DNA from: Cristatella mucedo
Taxonomy: Eukaryota > Bryozoa > Phylactolaemata > Cristatellidae
Length of the DNA: 37,017 bases
NCBI GenBank assembly: GCA_009760855.2
Contig: WPIO01000494.1
Location: forward strand, 1-37,017
Reading direction: 5' to 3'
In this document: one piece after another, positions 12,067-22,887 of the stretch
Position numbering within the stretch: position 1 is the first letter of the stretch
Layout: each line of letters starts with the position of its first letter
Made by a program: the position numbers and the translations under genes
Notes under the pieces: generated by a model
What the model was told of the DNA's origin: nothing
Seen by the model: the letters and a program-made list of their open reading frames with translations, nothing else
The model's database searches: none

Positions 12067-12315
12067 ACAATTGAATCACTCTGCTCCCAGCTACTGCACG
12101 CACGGGACGACATGCACTTAAAGTTTATAGATATTTCGCGATCTGCTGCGAACTCGTGCGAAACGAATTATTGACGTGTGAAATGCTTTAAAGCAAGTTG
12201 CAGCACTCTGCTGCCAGCCACAGCACGCTGGGACATGCAGACTTGAAGTGTGAAGATATTCCGCGATCTGCTGCAAACTCGTGCGAAATGTGTTATTTAA
12301 GTGCGAAATGCTTAA

Positions 12316-12359
12316 AACAAGGTGCAGCACTCTGCTGAACAAGGTGCAGCACTCTGCTG
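12316..12359 (+). repeat. 22-bp tandem duplication across the dyad
   Basis: The 22-bp segment beginning AACAAGGTGCAGC and ending TCTGCTG occurs twice in immediate succession (12316-12337 and 12338-12359) with no mismatch. It duplicates the GCAGCA-N3-TGCTG dyad inside one monomer. Replication slippage at a hairpin-prone sequence is a plausible cause, but that is inference. Confidence 0.9.
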
Positions 12360-13091
12360 CCAGCCAGCGCAAGCTCTGACATGCAGATTTGAAGTTTTTG
12401 GTTATTCCGCGATCTGCTGCGAACTCGTACGAAATGTGTTATTTAAAGGTGAATGGCTTAAAGTAAGGTGCATCACTCTTCTGCAAGCTACCCCACGCTC
12501 CGACGAGCAAATTATAAGTGTGTAAATAATCCGCGATTCTGCTGCGAACTTGTGCGAAACGTGTTATTACGTGCGAAATGCTTTAAACAAGGTGCAGCAC
12601 TCTGCTGCCAGCTACTGCAGGCTCCGACAAGCAGATTTGAACTTTCTACATATTCCGCGATCTGCTGCGAACTCGTGCGAAATGTGTTATTCACGTGCGA
12701 AATGCTTTAAACATGGTGCAGCACTCTGCTGCCAGCCAGCGCACGCATGCTGCCACGAGCAGGTTTGAAACGTGTAGATATTCCGCGATCTGCTGGGAAC
12801 TCGTGCGAAATGTGTTATTTACGTGCGAAATGCCCAAAACAAGGTGCAGCACTCTGCTGCCAGCCAGCGCACGCTCCGACATGCAGATTTGAAGTTTCTA
12901 CATATTCCGCGATCTGCAGCCAACTCGTGCGAAACGTGTTATTTACGTGCGAAATGCTTTAAACAAGGTGCAGCACTCTGCTGCTAGGTACAGCATGCTC
13001 CGACGAGCAGATTAAAAGTGTCTACATATTCCGCGATCTGCTGCGAACTCGTGCAAAACGTGTTATTTACGTTTGAAATGCTTATTGCTAG

Positions 13092-13108
13092 GGCAGCACT
13101 GTGCTGCC
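13092..13108. other. 17-bp near-perfect palindrome
   Basis: GGCAGCAC-T-GTGCTGCC has 8-bp arms with a single central base. It is a local strengthening of the dyad found in every monomer (6-bp arms, 3-bp centre). It lies at a break: the dyad is repeated soon after at 13124-13142 in weaker form (CCACTCTGCTACCAG), with part of a monomer missing between. No specific protein is implied. Confidence 0.8.
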
Positions 13109-13110
13109 AG

Positions 13111-14035
13111 TGGAAAACAAATTGAACCACTCTGCTACCAGCTACGGCACGCAGGGACGAGACGACTTAAAGTGTCTAGATATTTCGCGATCTGCTGCGA
13201 ACTCGAACGAAATGAATTATTGAAGTGTGAGTGGCATAAAGCAAAGTGCTGCACTCGGCTATCAGCTACAGCACAAGCTGGGATGAGCTGACTTGAAGTG
13301 TTGTGATATTCTGCTATCTTCGCCAAACTCGTCCGAAATGACTTATTTAAGTCCGAAATGGCTTTAAAACAAGGTGCAGCACTCTGCTGCCAGCTGCAGC
13401 ACGCTCCGACGAGACGATTTAAAGTGTGCAGAGAATCTGCGATCTGCTGCTAACTCGTGCGAAATAAGTTATTCAAGTGCGAATGGCTTAAACTAAATTG
13501 CATCACTCTGCTGCCAGCTATTGCAAGCTGTGACGAGCAGATTTGAAGTTTCTAGGTATTCTGCGATCTGCTGCGAACTCGTGCGAAATGTGTTATTCAA
13601 AGGTAAATGGCTTAAAATGACTTGCATCACTCAGCTGCAAGCTACCCCACGCTCCGACGAGCAAATTATAAGTTATAAATAATCCGTGATTTGCTGCGAA
13701 CTTGTGCGAAATGTGTTATTGAAGTTCGAAAGCTTAAAGAAAGGTGCAGCACTCTGCTGCCAGCTACTGCAGGCTCCGACGAGCAAATTTGAAGTGTTTA
13801 CTTATTCCGCGAACTGCTGCCAACTCGAACGAAATGAGTTTTTCAAGTGCGAATGGCTTAAACCAAGGTGCATCACTCTGCTACCAGCTACAGCACGCTC
13901 CGACGAGCCGACTTGAAGTTTCTAGGTATTCTGCGATCTGCTGCGAACTCGTGGAAAATGAGTCATTCAAGTGCGAATGGCTTAAAACCACGTGCAGCAC
14001 TCAGCCTCCAGCTTCTGCAGGCTACGAATGGCCTT
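13111..14035 (+). repeat. Relic HOR, second copy
   Basis: It matches the first relic copy in order: TTGAACCACTCTGCT (13122), GCACGCAGGGACGAGA, ATATTTCGCGATC, GAATTATTGAAGTGTGA, AAGCTGGGATGAGCTGACTT, then GGTAAATGGCTTAAAATGA (13602), CTACCCCACGCTCCGACGAG and CTACTGCAGGCTCCGACG. The offset between copies is 1,051 bp at the first landmark and 1,154 bp at the later one. One extra monomer here, minus the 22-bp duplication in the first copy, accounts for the difference to within a base. Confidence 0.7.
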
Positions 14036-14213
14036 AACAAGGTGCAGCACTCTGCCGTGCCAGCTCTGACGAGCCCACGCTCCGACGAGCAATGAGTTAT
14101 TCAAGTGAATAGCCTAAAGCTAATTGCATATTCCGCGATCTGCTCCGCGAACTAAGTGTGCGAAACGTGATCTGCTGTTATTTGACGTGAAGTTCGAAAT
14201 AGCTTAAAGGACG
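14020..14213 (+). repeat. Scrambled, multiply deleted monomers at island edge
   Basis: Three successive monomers have lost internal parts. GGCTACGA runs straight into ATGGCCTTAAC (about 14027-14036). CCGACGAGCA runs into ATGAGTTATTC (about 14082-14100). AAGCTAATTGCA runs into TATTCCGCGATC (about 14117-14140). After that, short out-of-place pieces appear: CTCCGCGAACTAAG and GTGATCTGCTGTTATTTG. Ordinary monomer sequence resumes abruptly near 14212. This is the most rearranged point in the window. Confidence 0.8.
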
Positions 14214-15308
14214 GTGCAGCACTCTGCTGCCAGCCAGCACACGCTCGGACATGCAGATTTGAAGTTTCTACATATTCCGCGCTCTGCCGCGAACTCGTGC
14301 AAAACGTGTTATTTACGTGCGAAATGCTTTAAACAAGGTGCAGCACTCTGCTGCCAACCAGCACAAGCTTGGACATGCAAATTTGAACTTTCTACATATT
14401 CCGCGATCTGCTACAAACTCGTGCGAAATGTGTTTTTCGAAAGCGAAATGCTCAATACAAGGTAAAGCACTCTGGTGCCAGCCAGCTCACGCTCCTAAAT
14501 GTAGATTAGAAGTTTCTACATATTCCGCGATTTGCTGCGAACTCGTGCGAAACGGGTTATTTACGTGCGAAATGCTTTAAACAAGGTGCAGCACTCTGCT
14601 GCCAGCAAGTGCACGCTCCGACATGCAGATTTGAAGTTTCTACATATTCCGCGATCTGCTGCAAACTCGTGCGAAACGTGTTATTTACGTGCGAAATGCT
14701 TTAAACAAGGTGCAGCACTCTGCTGCCAGCCAGGGCAAGCTCCGACACGCAGATTTGATGTTTCTACATATTCCGCGATCTGCTGCGAACTCGTGCGAAA
14801 CGTGTTATTTACGTGCGAAATGCTTTAAACAAGGTGCAGCACTCTGCTGCCAGCCAGCACACGCTCCGACATGCAGATTTGAAGTTTCTAGATATTCTGC
14901 GATCTGCTGGGAACTCGTGTGAAACGTGTTATTTACGTGCGAAATGCTTTAAACATGGTGCAGCACTCTGCTGCCAGCCAGAGCACGCTCCGACACGTAG
15001 ATTTGAAGTTTCTACATATTCCGCGATCTGCTGGGAACTCGCGCGAAACGTGTTTATTACGTGCGAAATGCTTTAAACAAGGTGCAGCACTCTGCTGCCA
15101 GCAAGCGCACGCTCCGACATGCAGATTTGAAGTTTCTACATATTCCGCGATCTGCTGCGAACTCGTGCGAAACGTGTTGTTTACGAGCGAAATGCTTTAA
15201 ACATGGTGCAGCACTCTGCCGCCAGCCAGGACACGCTCGGAGAGGCAGATTTGAAGTTTCTACATATTCCGCGATCTGCTGCGAACTCGTGTGAAATGTG
15301 TTATTAGA
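14214..15308 (+). repeat. Moderately diverged monomers right of island
   Basis: The first part reads like an A/F-type end (CTGCCGCGAACTCGTGCAAAACG), followed by a Y-Z-like pair: TGTTTTTCGAAAGCGAAATG at 14430 and CTCAATACAAGGTAAAGCAC at 14451, with CTCCTAAATGTAG. From 14565 monomers return to the consensus type. The stretch 14937-15200 contains GGGAACTCGCGCG and TGTTTATTACG, a rare combination also found at 18632-18661. Confidence 0.8.
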
Positions 15309-16300
15309 GTGCGAAATACTCGATACAAGGTGCAGCACTTTGCTGCCAGTCAGCACACGCTCCGAAATGTAGATTTCAAGTTTCTACATATTCTGCGATC
15401 TGCTGCGAACTCGTGCGAAACGTGTTATTTACGTGCGAAATGCTTTAAACATGGTGCAGCACTGTGCTGGCAGCCAGCACAACCTCGCTCATGCAGATTT
15501 GAAGTTTATACATATTCCACAATCTGCCGCAAACTCGTGCGAAACGTGTTATTTACGTGCGAAATGCTTTAAACAAGGTGCAGCACTCTGCTGCCAGCAA
15601 GCCCACGCTCCGACATGCAGACTTGAACTTTCTAGATATTCCGCGATCTGCTGCGAACTCGTGCGAAACGTGTTATTTACGTGCGAAATGCTTTAAACAA
15701 GGTGCAGCACTCTGCTGCCAGCCAGGGCACGCTCCGACATGCAGATTTGATGTTCCTACATATTCCGCGATCTGCTGCGAACTCGTGCGAAACGTGTTAT
15801 TTCCGTGCGAAATGCTTCAAACATGGTGCAGCACTCTGCTGCCAGCCAGCACACGCTCGGACATGCAGATTTGAACTTTCTAGATATTCTGCGATCTGCT
15901 GCGAACTCGTGCGAAACGTGTTATTTACGTGCGAAATGCTTGAAACAAGGTGCAGCACTTTGCTGCCAGCCAGAGCACGCTCCAACACGTAGATTTGAAG
16001 TTTCTACATATTCCGCGATCTGCTGGGAACTTGTGCGAAACGTGGTCTTTACGTGCGAAATGCTTTAAACAAGTTGCAGCACTCTGCTGGCAGCAAGCGC
16101 ACGCTCCGACATGCAGATTTGAAGTTTCTACATATTTCGCGATCTGCTGCGAACTGGTGCGAAACGTGTTATTTTCGTGCGAAATGCTTTATACATGGTG
16201 CAGCACTCTGCTGCCAGCCAGCACAAGCTCGAACATGCAGATTTGAAGTTTCTACATATTCCGCGATCTGCTGCGAACTCGTGCGAAACGTGTTATTAGA
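15309..16300 (+). repeat. HOR unit, 8-mer (992 bp), M' type
   Basis: It begins with M' (15309, GTGCGAAATACTCGATAC), then a W-like monomer (15433, CTGTGCTGGCAG and CCTCGCTCATG), C-like (15557), G-like (15681), F (15805), a TTTGC G-like monomer (15929), a CTGGCAGCAAGCGC monomer (16053) and a plain one (16177). The same order without the W-like monomer forms the 7-mer at 18909-19787. Confidence 0.85.
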
Positions 16301-17540
16301 GTGCGAAATGCTCGATACAAGGTGCAGCACTTTGCTGCCAGTCAGCACACGCTCCGAAATGTAGATTTCAAGTTTCTACATATTCTGCGATCTGCTGCGA
16401 ACTGGTGCGAAACGTGTTATTTACGTGCGAAATGCTTTAAACAAGGTGCAGCACTCTGCTGCCAGCCAGCACACGCTCCGACATGCAGATTTGAAGTTTC
16501 TAGATATTCCGCGATCTGCCGCGAACTCGTGCGAAACGTGTTATTTACGTGCGAAATGCTTTAAACAAGGTGCAGCACTCTGCTGCCAGCCAGCACACGC
16601 TCGGACATGCAGATATGAACTTTTTCGATATTCCGCGATCTGCTGGTAACTCGTGCGAAACGTGTTATTTACGTGCGAAATGCTTTAAACAAGGTGCAGC
16701 ACTCTGCTGCCAGCAAGCCCACGCTACGACATGCAGACTTAAACTTTCTAGATATTCCGCGATCTGCTGCGAACTCGTGCGAAACGTGTTATTTACGTGC
16801 AAAATGCTTTAAACAAGGTGCAGCACTCTGCTGCCAGCCAGCACACGCTCCGACATGCAGATTTGAACTTTCTAGATATTCCGCGATCTGCTGCGAACTC
16901 GTGCGAAACGTGTTATTTACGTGCGAAATGCTTTAAACAGGGTGCAGCACTCTGCTACCAGCCAGGGCACGCTCCGACACGCAGATGTGATGTTTCTACG
17001 TATTCCGCGATCTGCTGCGAACTCGTGCGAAACGTGTTATTTCCGTGCGAAATGCTTCAAACATGGTGCAGCACTCTGCTGCCAGCCAGCACACGCTCGG
17101 ACATGCAGATTTGAACTTTTTAGATATTCTGCGATCTGCTGCGAACTCGTGCGAAACGTGTTATTTACGTGCGAAATGCTTGAAACAAGGTGCAGCACTT
17201 TGCTGCCAGCCAGGGCACGCTCCGACACGCAGATTTGATGTTCCTACATATTCAGCGATCTGCTGCGAACTCGTGCGAAACGTGTTATTTACGTGCGAAA
17301 TGCTTTAAACATGGTGCAGCACTCTGCTGGCAGCCAGCACACGCTCGGACATGCAGATTTGACCTTTCCAGATATTCCGCGATCCGTGGCGAACTCGTGC
17401 GAAACGTGTTATTTACGTGCGAAACGCTTTAAACAAGGTGCAGTACTCTGCTGCCAGCCCGAACAAGCTCGGACATGCAGATTTGAAGTTTCTACATATT
17501 CCGCAATCTGCTGAGAACTCGTGCGAAATGTGTTATTAGA
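16301..17540 (+). repeat. HOR unit, 10-mer (1,240 bp)
   Basis: M' (16301) is followed by a plain monomer (16425), B (16549, with TTTTTCGATATT and CTGGTAACTCG), C (16673), a GTGCAAAATG monomer (16797), E (16921), F (17045), G (17169), H (17293) and P (17417). The E-F-G-H-P run is close to 870-1490 and 6825-7445. All monomers together add up to exactly 10 x 124. Confidence 0.87.
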
Positions 17541-18908
17541 GTGCAAAATGCTCAATACAAGGTGCAGCACTTTGCTGCCAGTCAGCACACGCTCCGAAAT
17601 GTAGATTTCAAGTTTTTACATATTCTGCGATCTGCTGCGAACTCTTGAGAAACGTGTTATTTACGTGCAAAATGCTTTAAACTTGGTGCAGCACTCTGCT
17701 GCCAGCCAGCACACGCTCGGACATGCAGATTTGAAGTTTCTACATATTCCGCGATCTGCCGCGAACTCGTGCAAAACGTGTTATTTACGTGCGAAATGCT
17801 TTAAACAAGGTGCAGCACTCTGCTGCCAGCCAGGGCACGCTCCGACACGCAGATGTGATGTTTCTACATATTCCGCGATCTGCTAGGAACTCGTGCGAAA
17901 CGTGTTATTTGCGTGCGAAATGCTTAAAAAATGGTGCAGCACGCTGCTGCCAGCCAGCACAGGCTCGGACATGCAGATTTCAACTTTCTAGATATTCCGC
18001 GATCTGCTGCAAACTCGTGCGAAATGTGTTATTCGACAGCGAAATGCTCAATACAAGGTGCAGCATTTTGCTGCAAGTCAGCTCACGCTCCGACATGCAG
18101 ACTTGAACTTTCTAGATATTCCGCGATCTGCTGCGAACTCGTGTGAAACGTGTTATTTACGTGCGAAATGCTTTAAACAGGGTGCAGCACTCTGCTACCA
18201 GCCAGGGCACGCTCCGACACGCAGATGTGATGATTCTACGTATTCCGCGATCTGCTGCGAACTCGTGCGAAACGTGTTATTTCCGTGCGAAATGCTTCAA
18301 ACATGGTGCAGCACTCTGCTGCTAGCCAGCACACGCTCGGACATGCAGATTTGAACTTTTTAGATATTCTGCGATCTGCTGCGCGAAGTCGTGCGAAACG
18401 TGTTATTTACGTGCGAAATGCTTAAAAAACAAGGTGCAGCACTTTGCTGCCAGCCAGGGCACGCTCCGACACGCAGATTTGATGTTCCTACATATTCCGC
18501 GATCTGTTGCGAACTCGTGCGAAACGTGTTATTTACGTGCGAAATGCTTTAAACAAGGTGCAGCACTCTGCTGCCAGCCAGGGCACGCTCCGACATGCAG
18601 ATTTGATGTTCCTACATATTCCGCGATCTGCTGGGAACTCGCGCGAAACGTGTTTATTACGTGCGAAATGCTTTAAACAAGGTGCAGCACTCTGCTGCCA
18701 GCAAGCGTACGCTCTGAAATGTAGATTTGAAGTTTCTACATATTCCGCGATCTGCTGCGAACTTGTGCAAAACGTGTTATTTACGTGCGAAATGCTTTAA
18801 ACAAGGTGCAGCACTCTGCTGCCAGCCAGGGCACGCTCGGACATGCAGATTTGAAGTTTCTACATATTCTGCGATCTGCTGCGAACTCGTGCGAAATGTG
18901 TTATTAGA
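17541..18908 (+). repeat. HOR unit, 11-mer with E'-Y-Z block
   Basis: Order is M (17541), A (17665), E' (17789), Y (17913, CTTAAAAAATGG and CACGCTGCTGCC), Z (18037), E (18161, GATGATTCTACG), F (18285, CTGCTAGCCAG), G (from 18409), then plain monomers to 18908. Two 2-bp insertions (GCTGCGCGAAG near 18380 and CTTAAAAAACAAGG near 18421) account for the +4 bp over 11 x 124. The first part copies the 6205 unit; the H and P monomers are absent. Confidence 0.85.
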
Positions 18909-19787
18909 GTGCGAAATGCTCGATACAAGGTGCAGCACTTTGCTGCCAGTCAGCACACGCTCCGAAATGTAGATTTCAAGTTTCTACATATTCTGCGATC
19001 TGCTGCGAACCTGCTGCGAACTCGTGCGAAACGTGTTATTTACGTGCGAAATGCTTTAAACAAGGTGCAGCACTCTGCTGCCAGCAAGCCCACGCTCCGA
19101 CATGCAGACTTGAACTTTCTAGATATTCCGCGATCTGCTGCGAACTCGTGCGAAACGTGTTATTTACGTGCGAAATGCTTTAAACAAGGTGCAGCACTCT
19201 GCTGCCAGCCAGGGCACGCTCCGACATGCAGATTTGATGTTCCTACATATTCCGCGATCTGCTGCGAACTCGTGCGAAACGTGTTATTTACGTGCGAAAT
19301 GCTTCAAACATGGTGCAGCACTCTGCTGCCAGCCAGCACACGCTCGGACATGCAGATTTGAACTTTCTAGATATTCTGCGATCTGCTGCGAACTCGTGCG
19401 AAACGTGTTATTTACGTGCGAAATGCTTGAAACAAGGTGCAGCACTTTGCTGCCAGCCAGCGCACGCTCCGACATGTAGATTTGAAGTTTCTACATATTC
19501 CGCGATCTGCTGCGAACTTGTGCGAAACGTGTTATTTACGTGCGAAATGCTTTAAACAAGGTGCAGCACTCTGCTGGCAGCAAGCGCACGCTCCGACATG
19601 CAGATTTGAAGTTTCTACATATTCCGCGATCTGCTGCAAACTCGTGCGAAACGTGTTATTTACGTGCGAAATGCTTTAAACATGGTGCAGCACTCTGCTG
19701 CCAGCCAGCACAAGCTCGGACATGCAGATTTGAAGTTTCTACATATTCCGCGATCTGCTGCGAACTCGTGCGAAATGTGTTATTAGA
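18909..19787 (+). repeat. HOR unit, 7-mer with deletion scar
   Basis: Monomers run M' (18909), C-like (19044), G-like (19168), F (19292), G-like TTTGC (19416), CTGGCAGCAAGCGC (19540) and plain (19664). This equals the 8-mer at 15309 without its second, W-like monomer. An 11-bp tandem duplication sits where the monomer is missing, so the unit is 7 x 124 + 11 = 879 bp. Confidence 0.87.
19000..19021 (+). repeat. 11-bp tandem duplication scar
   Basis: CTGCTGCGAAC occurs twice in direct succession (19000-19010 and 19011-19021). It falls in the 3' part of the M' monomer, just where the related 8-mer has its next (W-like) monomer. An unequal exchange that removed 113 bp net would give this structure. 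Confidence 0.88.
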
Positions 19788-21150
19788 GTGCGAAATGCTC
19801 GATACAAGGTGCAGCACTTTGCTGCCAGTCAGCACACGCTCCGAAATGTAGATTTCAAGTTTCTACATATTCTGCGATCTGCTGCGAACTGGTGCGAAAC
19901 GTGTTATTTACGTGCGAAATGCTTTAAACATGGTGCAGCACTGTGGTGGCAGCCAGCACACGCTCGCACATGCAGATTTGAACTTTCTAGATATTTCACG
20001 ATCTGCCGCGAACTCGTGCGAAACGTGTTATTTACGTGCGAAACGCTTTAAACAAGGTGCAGCACTCTGCTGCCAGCCAGCACACGCTCGGACATGCAGA
20101 TTTGAACTTTTTAGATATTCCGCGATCTGCTGGAACTCGTGCGAAACGTGTTATTTACGTGCGAAATGCTTTAAACAAGGTGCAGCACTCTGCTGCCAGC
20201 AAGCCCACGCTACGACATGCAGACTTAAACTTTCTAGATATTCCGCGATCTGCTGCGAACTCGTGCGAAACGTGTTATTTACGTGCAAAATGCTTTAAAC
20301 AAGGTGCAGCACTCTGCTGCCAGCAAGCTCAAGCTCCTACATGCAGACTTGAACTTTCTAGATATTCCGCGATCTGCTGCGAACTCGTGCGAAACGTGTT
20401 ATTTACGTGCGAAATGCTTTAAACAGGGTGCAGCACTCTGCTACCAGCCAGGGCACGCTCCGACACGCAGATGTGATGTTTCTACGTATTCCGCGATCTG
20501 CTGCGAACTCGTGCGAAACGTGTTATTTCCGTGCGAAATGCTTCAAACATGGTGCAGCACTCTGCTGCCAGCCAGCACACGCTCGGACATGCAGATTTGA
20601 ACTTTTTAGATATTCTGCGATCTGCTGCGAACTCGTGCGAAACGTGTTATTTACGTGCGAAATGCTTTAAACAAGGTGCAGCACTCTGCTGCCAGCCAGG
20701 GCACGCTCCGACACGCAGATTTGATGTTCCTACATATTCAGCGATCTGCTGCGAACTCGTGCGAAACGTGTTATTTACGTGCGAAATGCTTTAAACATGG
20801 TGCAGCACTCTGCTGGCAGCCAGCACACGCTCGGACATGCAGATTTGACCTTTCCAGATATTCCGCGATCCGTGGCGAACTCGTGCGAAACGTGTTATTT
20901 ACGTGCGAAATGCTTTAAACAAGGTGCAGTACTCTGCTGCCAGCCCGAACAAGCTCGGACATGCAGATTTGAAGTTTCTACATATTCCGCGATCTGCTGC
21001 GAACTCGTGCGAAATGTGTTATTAGAGTGCAAAATGCTCAATACAAGGTGCAGCACTTTGCTGCCAGTCAGCACACGCTCCGAAATGTAGATTTCAAGTT
21101 TTTACATATTCCGCGATCTGCTGCGAACTCGTGCGAAACGTGTTATTTAC
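19044..21150 (+). repeat. 31-monomer super-repeat, left copy
   Basis: This span of about 2.1 kb has its counterpart at 22888-25005. Matching landmarks are the C-like monomer (19044/22888), F (19292/23136), the CTGGCAG monomer (19540/23385), M' (19788/23635), C (20160/24011), E (20407/24261), H (20779/24633) and M (21027/24882). The offset is 3,844 bp (exactly 31 x 124) at the left end and 3,855 bp at the right. Confidence 0.78.
19788..21026 (+). repeat. HOR unit, 10-mer starting M'-W
   Basis: M' (19788), W (19912, CTGTGGTGGCAG, CTCGCACATG, ATATTTCACG), B (20036, 2 bp shorter at CTGGAACTCG), C (20160), D-like (20283), E (20407), F (20531), G (20655), H (20779) and P (20903). It is one of the most complete matches to the 11-mer reference order, with W in the place of A and one C missing. 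A related series lies 31 monomers downstream. Confidence 0.85.
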
Positions 21151-22887
21151 GTGCAAAATGCTTTAAACATGGTGCAGCACTCTGCTGCCAGCAAGCTCAC
21201 GCTCCGACATGCAGATTTGAAGTTTCTACATATTCCGCGATCTGCCGCGAACTCGTGCAAAACGTGTTATTTACGTGCGAAATGCTTTAAACAAGGTGCA
21301 GCACTCTGCTGCCAGCCAGGGCACGCTCCGACACGCAGATTTGATGTTTCTACATATTCCGCGATCTGCTGCGAACTCGTGCGAAACGTGTTATTTACGT
21401 GCGAAATGCTTTAAACATGGTGCAGCACTCTGCTGCCAGCCAGCACACGCTCGGACATGCAGATTTGAACTTTCTACATATTCCGCGATCTGCTGCAAAC
21501 TCGTGCGAAATGTGTTATTTACGTGCGAAATGCTTTTAATACAAGGTGCAGCACTCTGCTGCCAGTCAGCTCACGCTCCGACATGCAGATTTGAACTTTC
21601 TAGATATTCCGCGATCTGCTGCGAACTCGTGCGAAACGTGTTATTTACGTGCGAAATGCTTTAAACAAGGTGCAGCACTCTGCTGCCAGCCAGGGCACGC
21701 TCCGACACGCAGATTTGAAGTTTCTACATATTCCGCGATCTGCTGGGAACTAGTGCGAAACGTGTTATTTCCGTGCGAAATGCTTTAAAACATGGTGCAG
21801 CACTCTGCTGCCAGCCAGCACACGCTCGGACATGCAGATTTGAACTTTTTAGATATTCCGCGATCTGCTGCGAACTCGTGCGAAACGTGTTATTTACGTG
21901 CGAAATGCTTTAAAACAAGGTGCAGCACTTTGCTGCCAGCCAGGGCACGCTCCGACACGCAGATTTGATGTTTCTACATATTCCGCGATCTGTTGCGAAC
22001 TCGTGCGAAACGTGTTATTTACGTGCGAAATGCTTTAAACAAGGTGCAGCACTCTGCTGCCAGCCAGGGCACGCTCGACATGCAGATTTGATGTTCCTAC
22101 ATATTCCGCGATCTGCTGCGAACTCGTGCGAAACGTGTTATTTACGTGCGAAATGCTTTAAACAAGGTGCAGCACTCTGCTGCCAGCCAGCGCACGCTCC
22201 GACATGCAGATTTGAAGTTTCTACATATTCCGCGATCTGCTGCGAACTCGTGCGAAACGTGTTATTTACGTGCGAAATGCTTTAAACAAGGTGCAGCACT
22301 CTGCTGCAGCCAGACACGCTCCGACATGCAGATTTGAAGTTTCTACATATTCCGCGATCTGCTGCGAACTCGTGCGAAACGTGTTATTTACGTGCGAAAT
22401 GCTTTAAACAAGGAGCAGCACTCTGCTGCGAGCAAGCGCACGCTCCGACATGTAGATGTGAAGTTTCTACATATTCTGCGATCTGCTGCGAACTCGTGAG
22501 AAACGTGTTATTTACGTGCAAAATTCTTTAAACAAGGTGCAGCACTCTGCTGCCATCCTGCGCACGCTCCGACATGCAGATTTGAAGTTTCTAGATATTC
22601 CGCGATCTGCTGCGAACTCGTGCGAAACGTATTATTTACGTGCGAAATGCTTTAAACATGGTGCAGAACTCTGCTGCCAGCCAGCCCATGCTGCGACATG
22701 TAAATTTGAAGTTTCTACATATTCCGCGATCTGCTGCGAACTCGTGCGAAACGTATTATTTACGTGCGAAATGCTTTAAACAAGGTGCAGCACTCTGCTG
22801 CGAGCAAGCACACGCTACGACATGCAGACTTAAACTTTCTAGATATTCCGCGATCTGCTGCGAACTCGTGCGAAACGTGTTATTTAC
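21027..22887 (+). repeat. M-headed tract with mostly plain monomers
   Basis: It begins M (21027) and an A-like monomer (21151), then G-, H- and Z-related monomers to about 21800 and plain monomers after that. Several small indels occur: CTTTTAATACAAGG (21534), CTTTAAAACATGG (21783), CTTTAAAACAAGG (21909), CACGCTCGACATG (22071) and CTGCAGCCAGACACG (22304). From 22394 the monomers have some unusual changes, such as CAAGGAGCAGC (22410), CTGCCATCCTGCG (22550) and two with AACGTATTATT (22627, 22751). Confidence 0.75.

Larger units (their letters stand above)
12067..13110 (+). repeat. Relic HOR, first copy
   Basis: The landmarks in order are TTGAATCACTCTGCT (12071), GCACGCACGGGACGA, ATATTTCGCGATC, GAATTATTGACGTGTGA, CTGGGACATGCAGACTTGAAGTGT, AATGGCTTAAAGTAAGG (12452), CTACCCCACGCTCCGACGAG and CTACTGCAGGCTCCGAC (12613). 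The same series appears in the second half of the island from 13111, so the two halves descend from one older multimer. Confidence 0.72.
12067..14213 (+). repeat. Strongly diverged relic satellite island
   Basis: Monomers here remain recognisable but carry many substitutions and indels. Examples are AACAATTGAATCAC (12065), CGAATTATTGACG (12174), GAATGGCTTAAAG (12451), GACGAGCAAATTATAAG (12502) and GAACCACTCTGC (13124). Recurrent island-specific changes are CTCCGACGAGCA for CTCCGACATGCA, GCTACNGCA for GCCAGCACA, and AATGGCTTAAA for AATGCTTTAAA. The 12590-13070 part is closer to the consensus. Both edges are abrupt. The rest of the window is far more uniform, so this segment has escaped homogenisation. 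Confidence 0.9.

Noticed and set aside
14100-14213. Insertion of foreign DNA at the scrambled edge
   Set aside because: Every fragment there can be matched to a piece of the monomer (TATTCCGCGATCTGC, GTGCGAAACGTG, GTTATTT, CGAAATAGCTTAAAG). It is rearranged satellite, not an inserted element.
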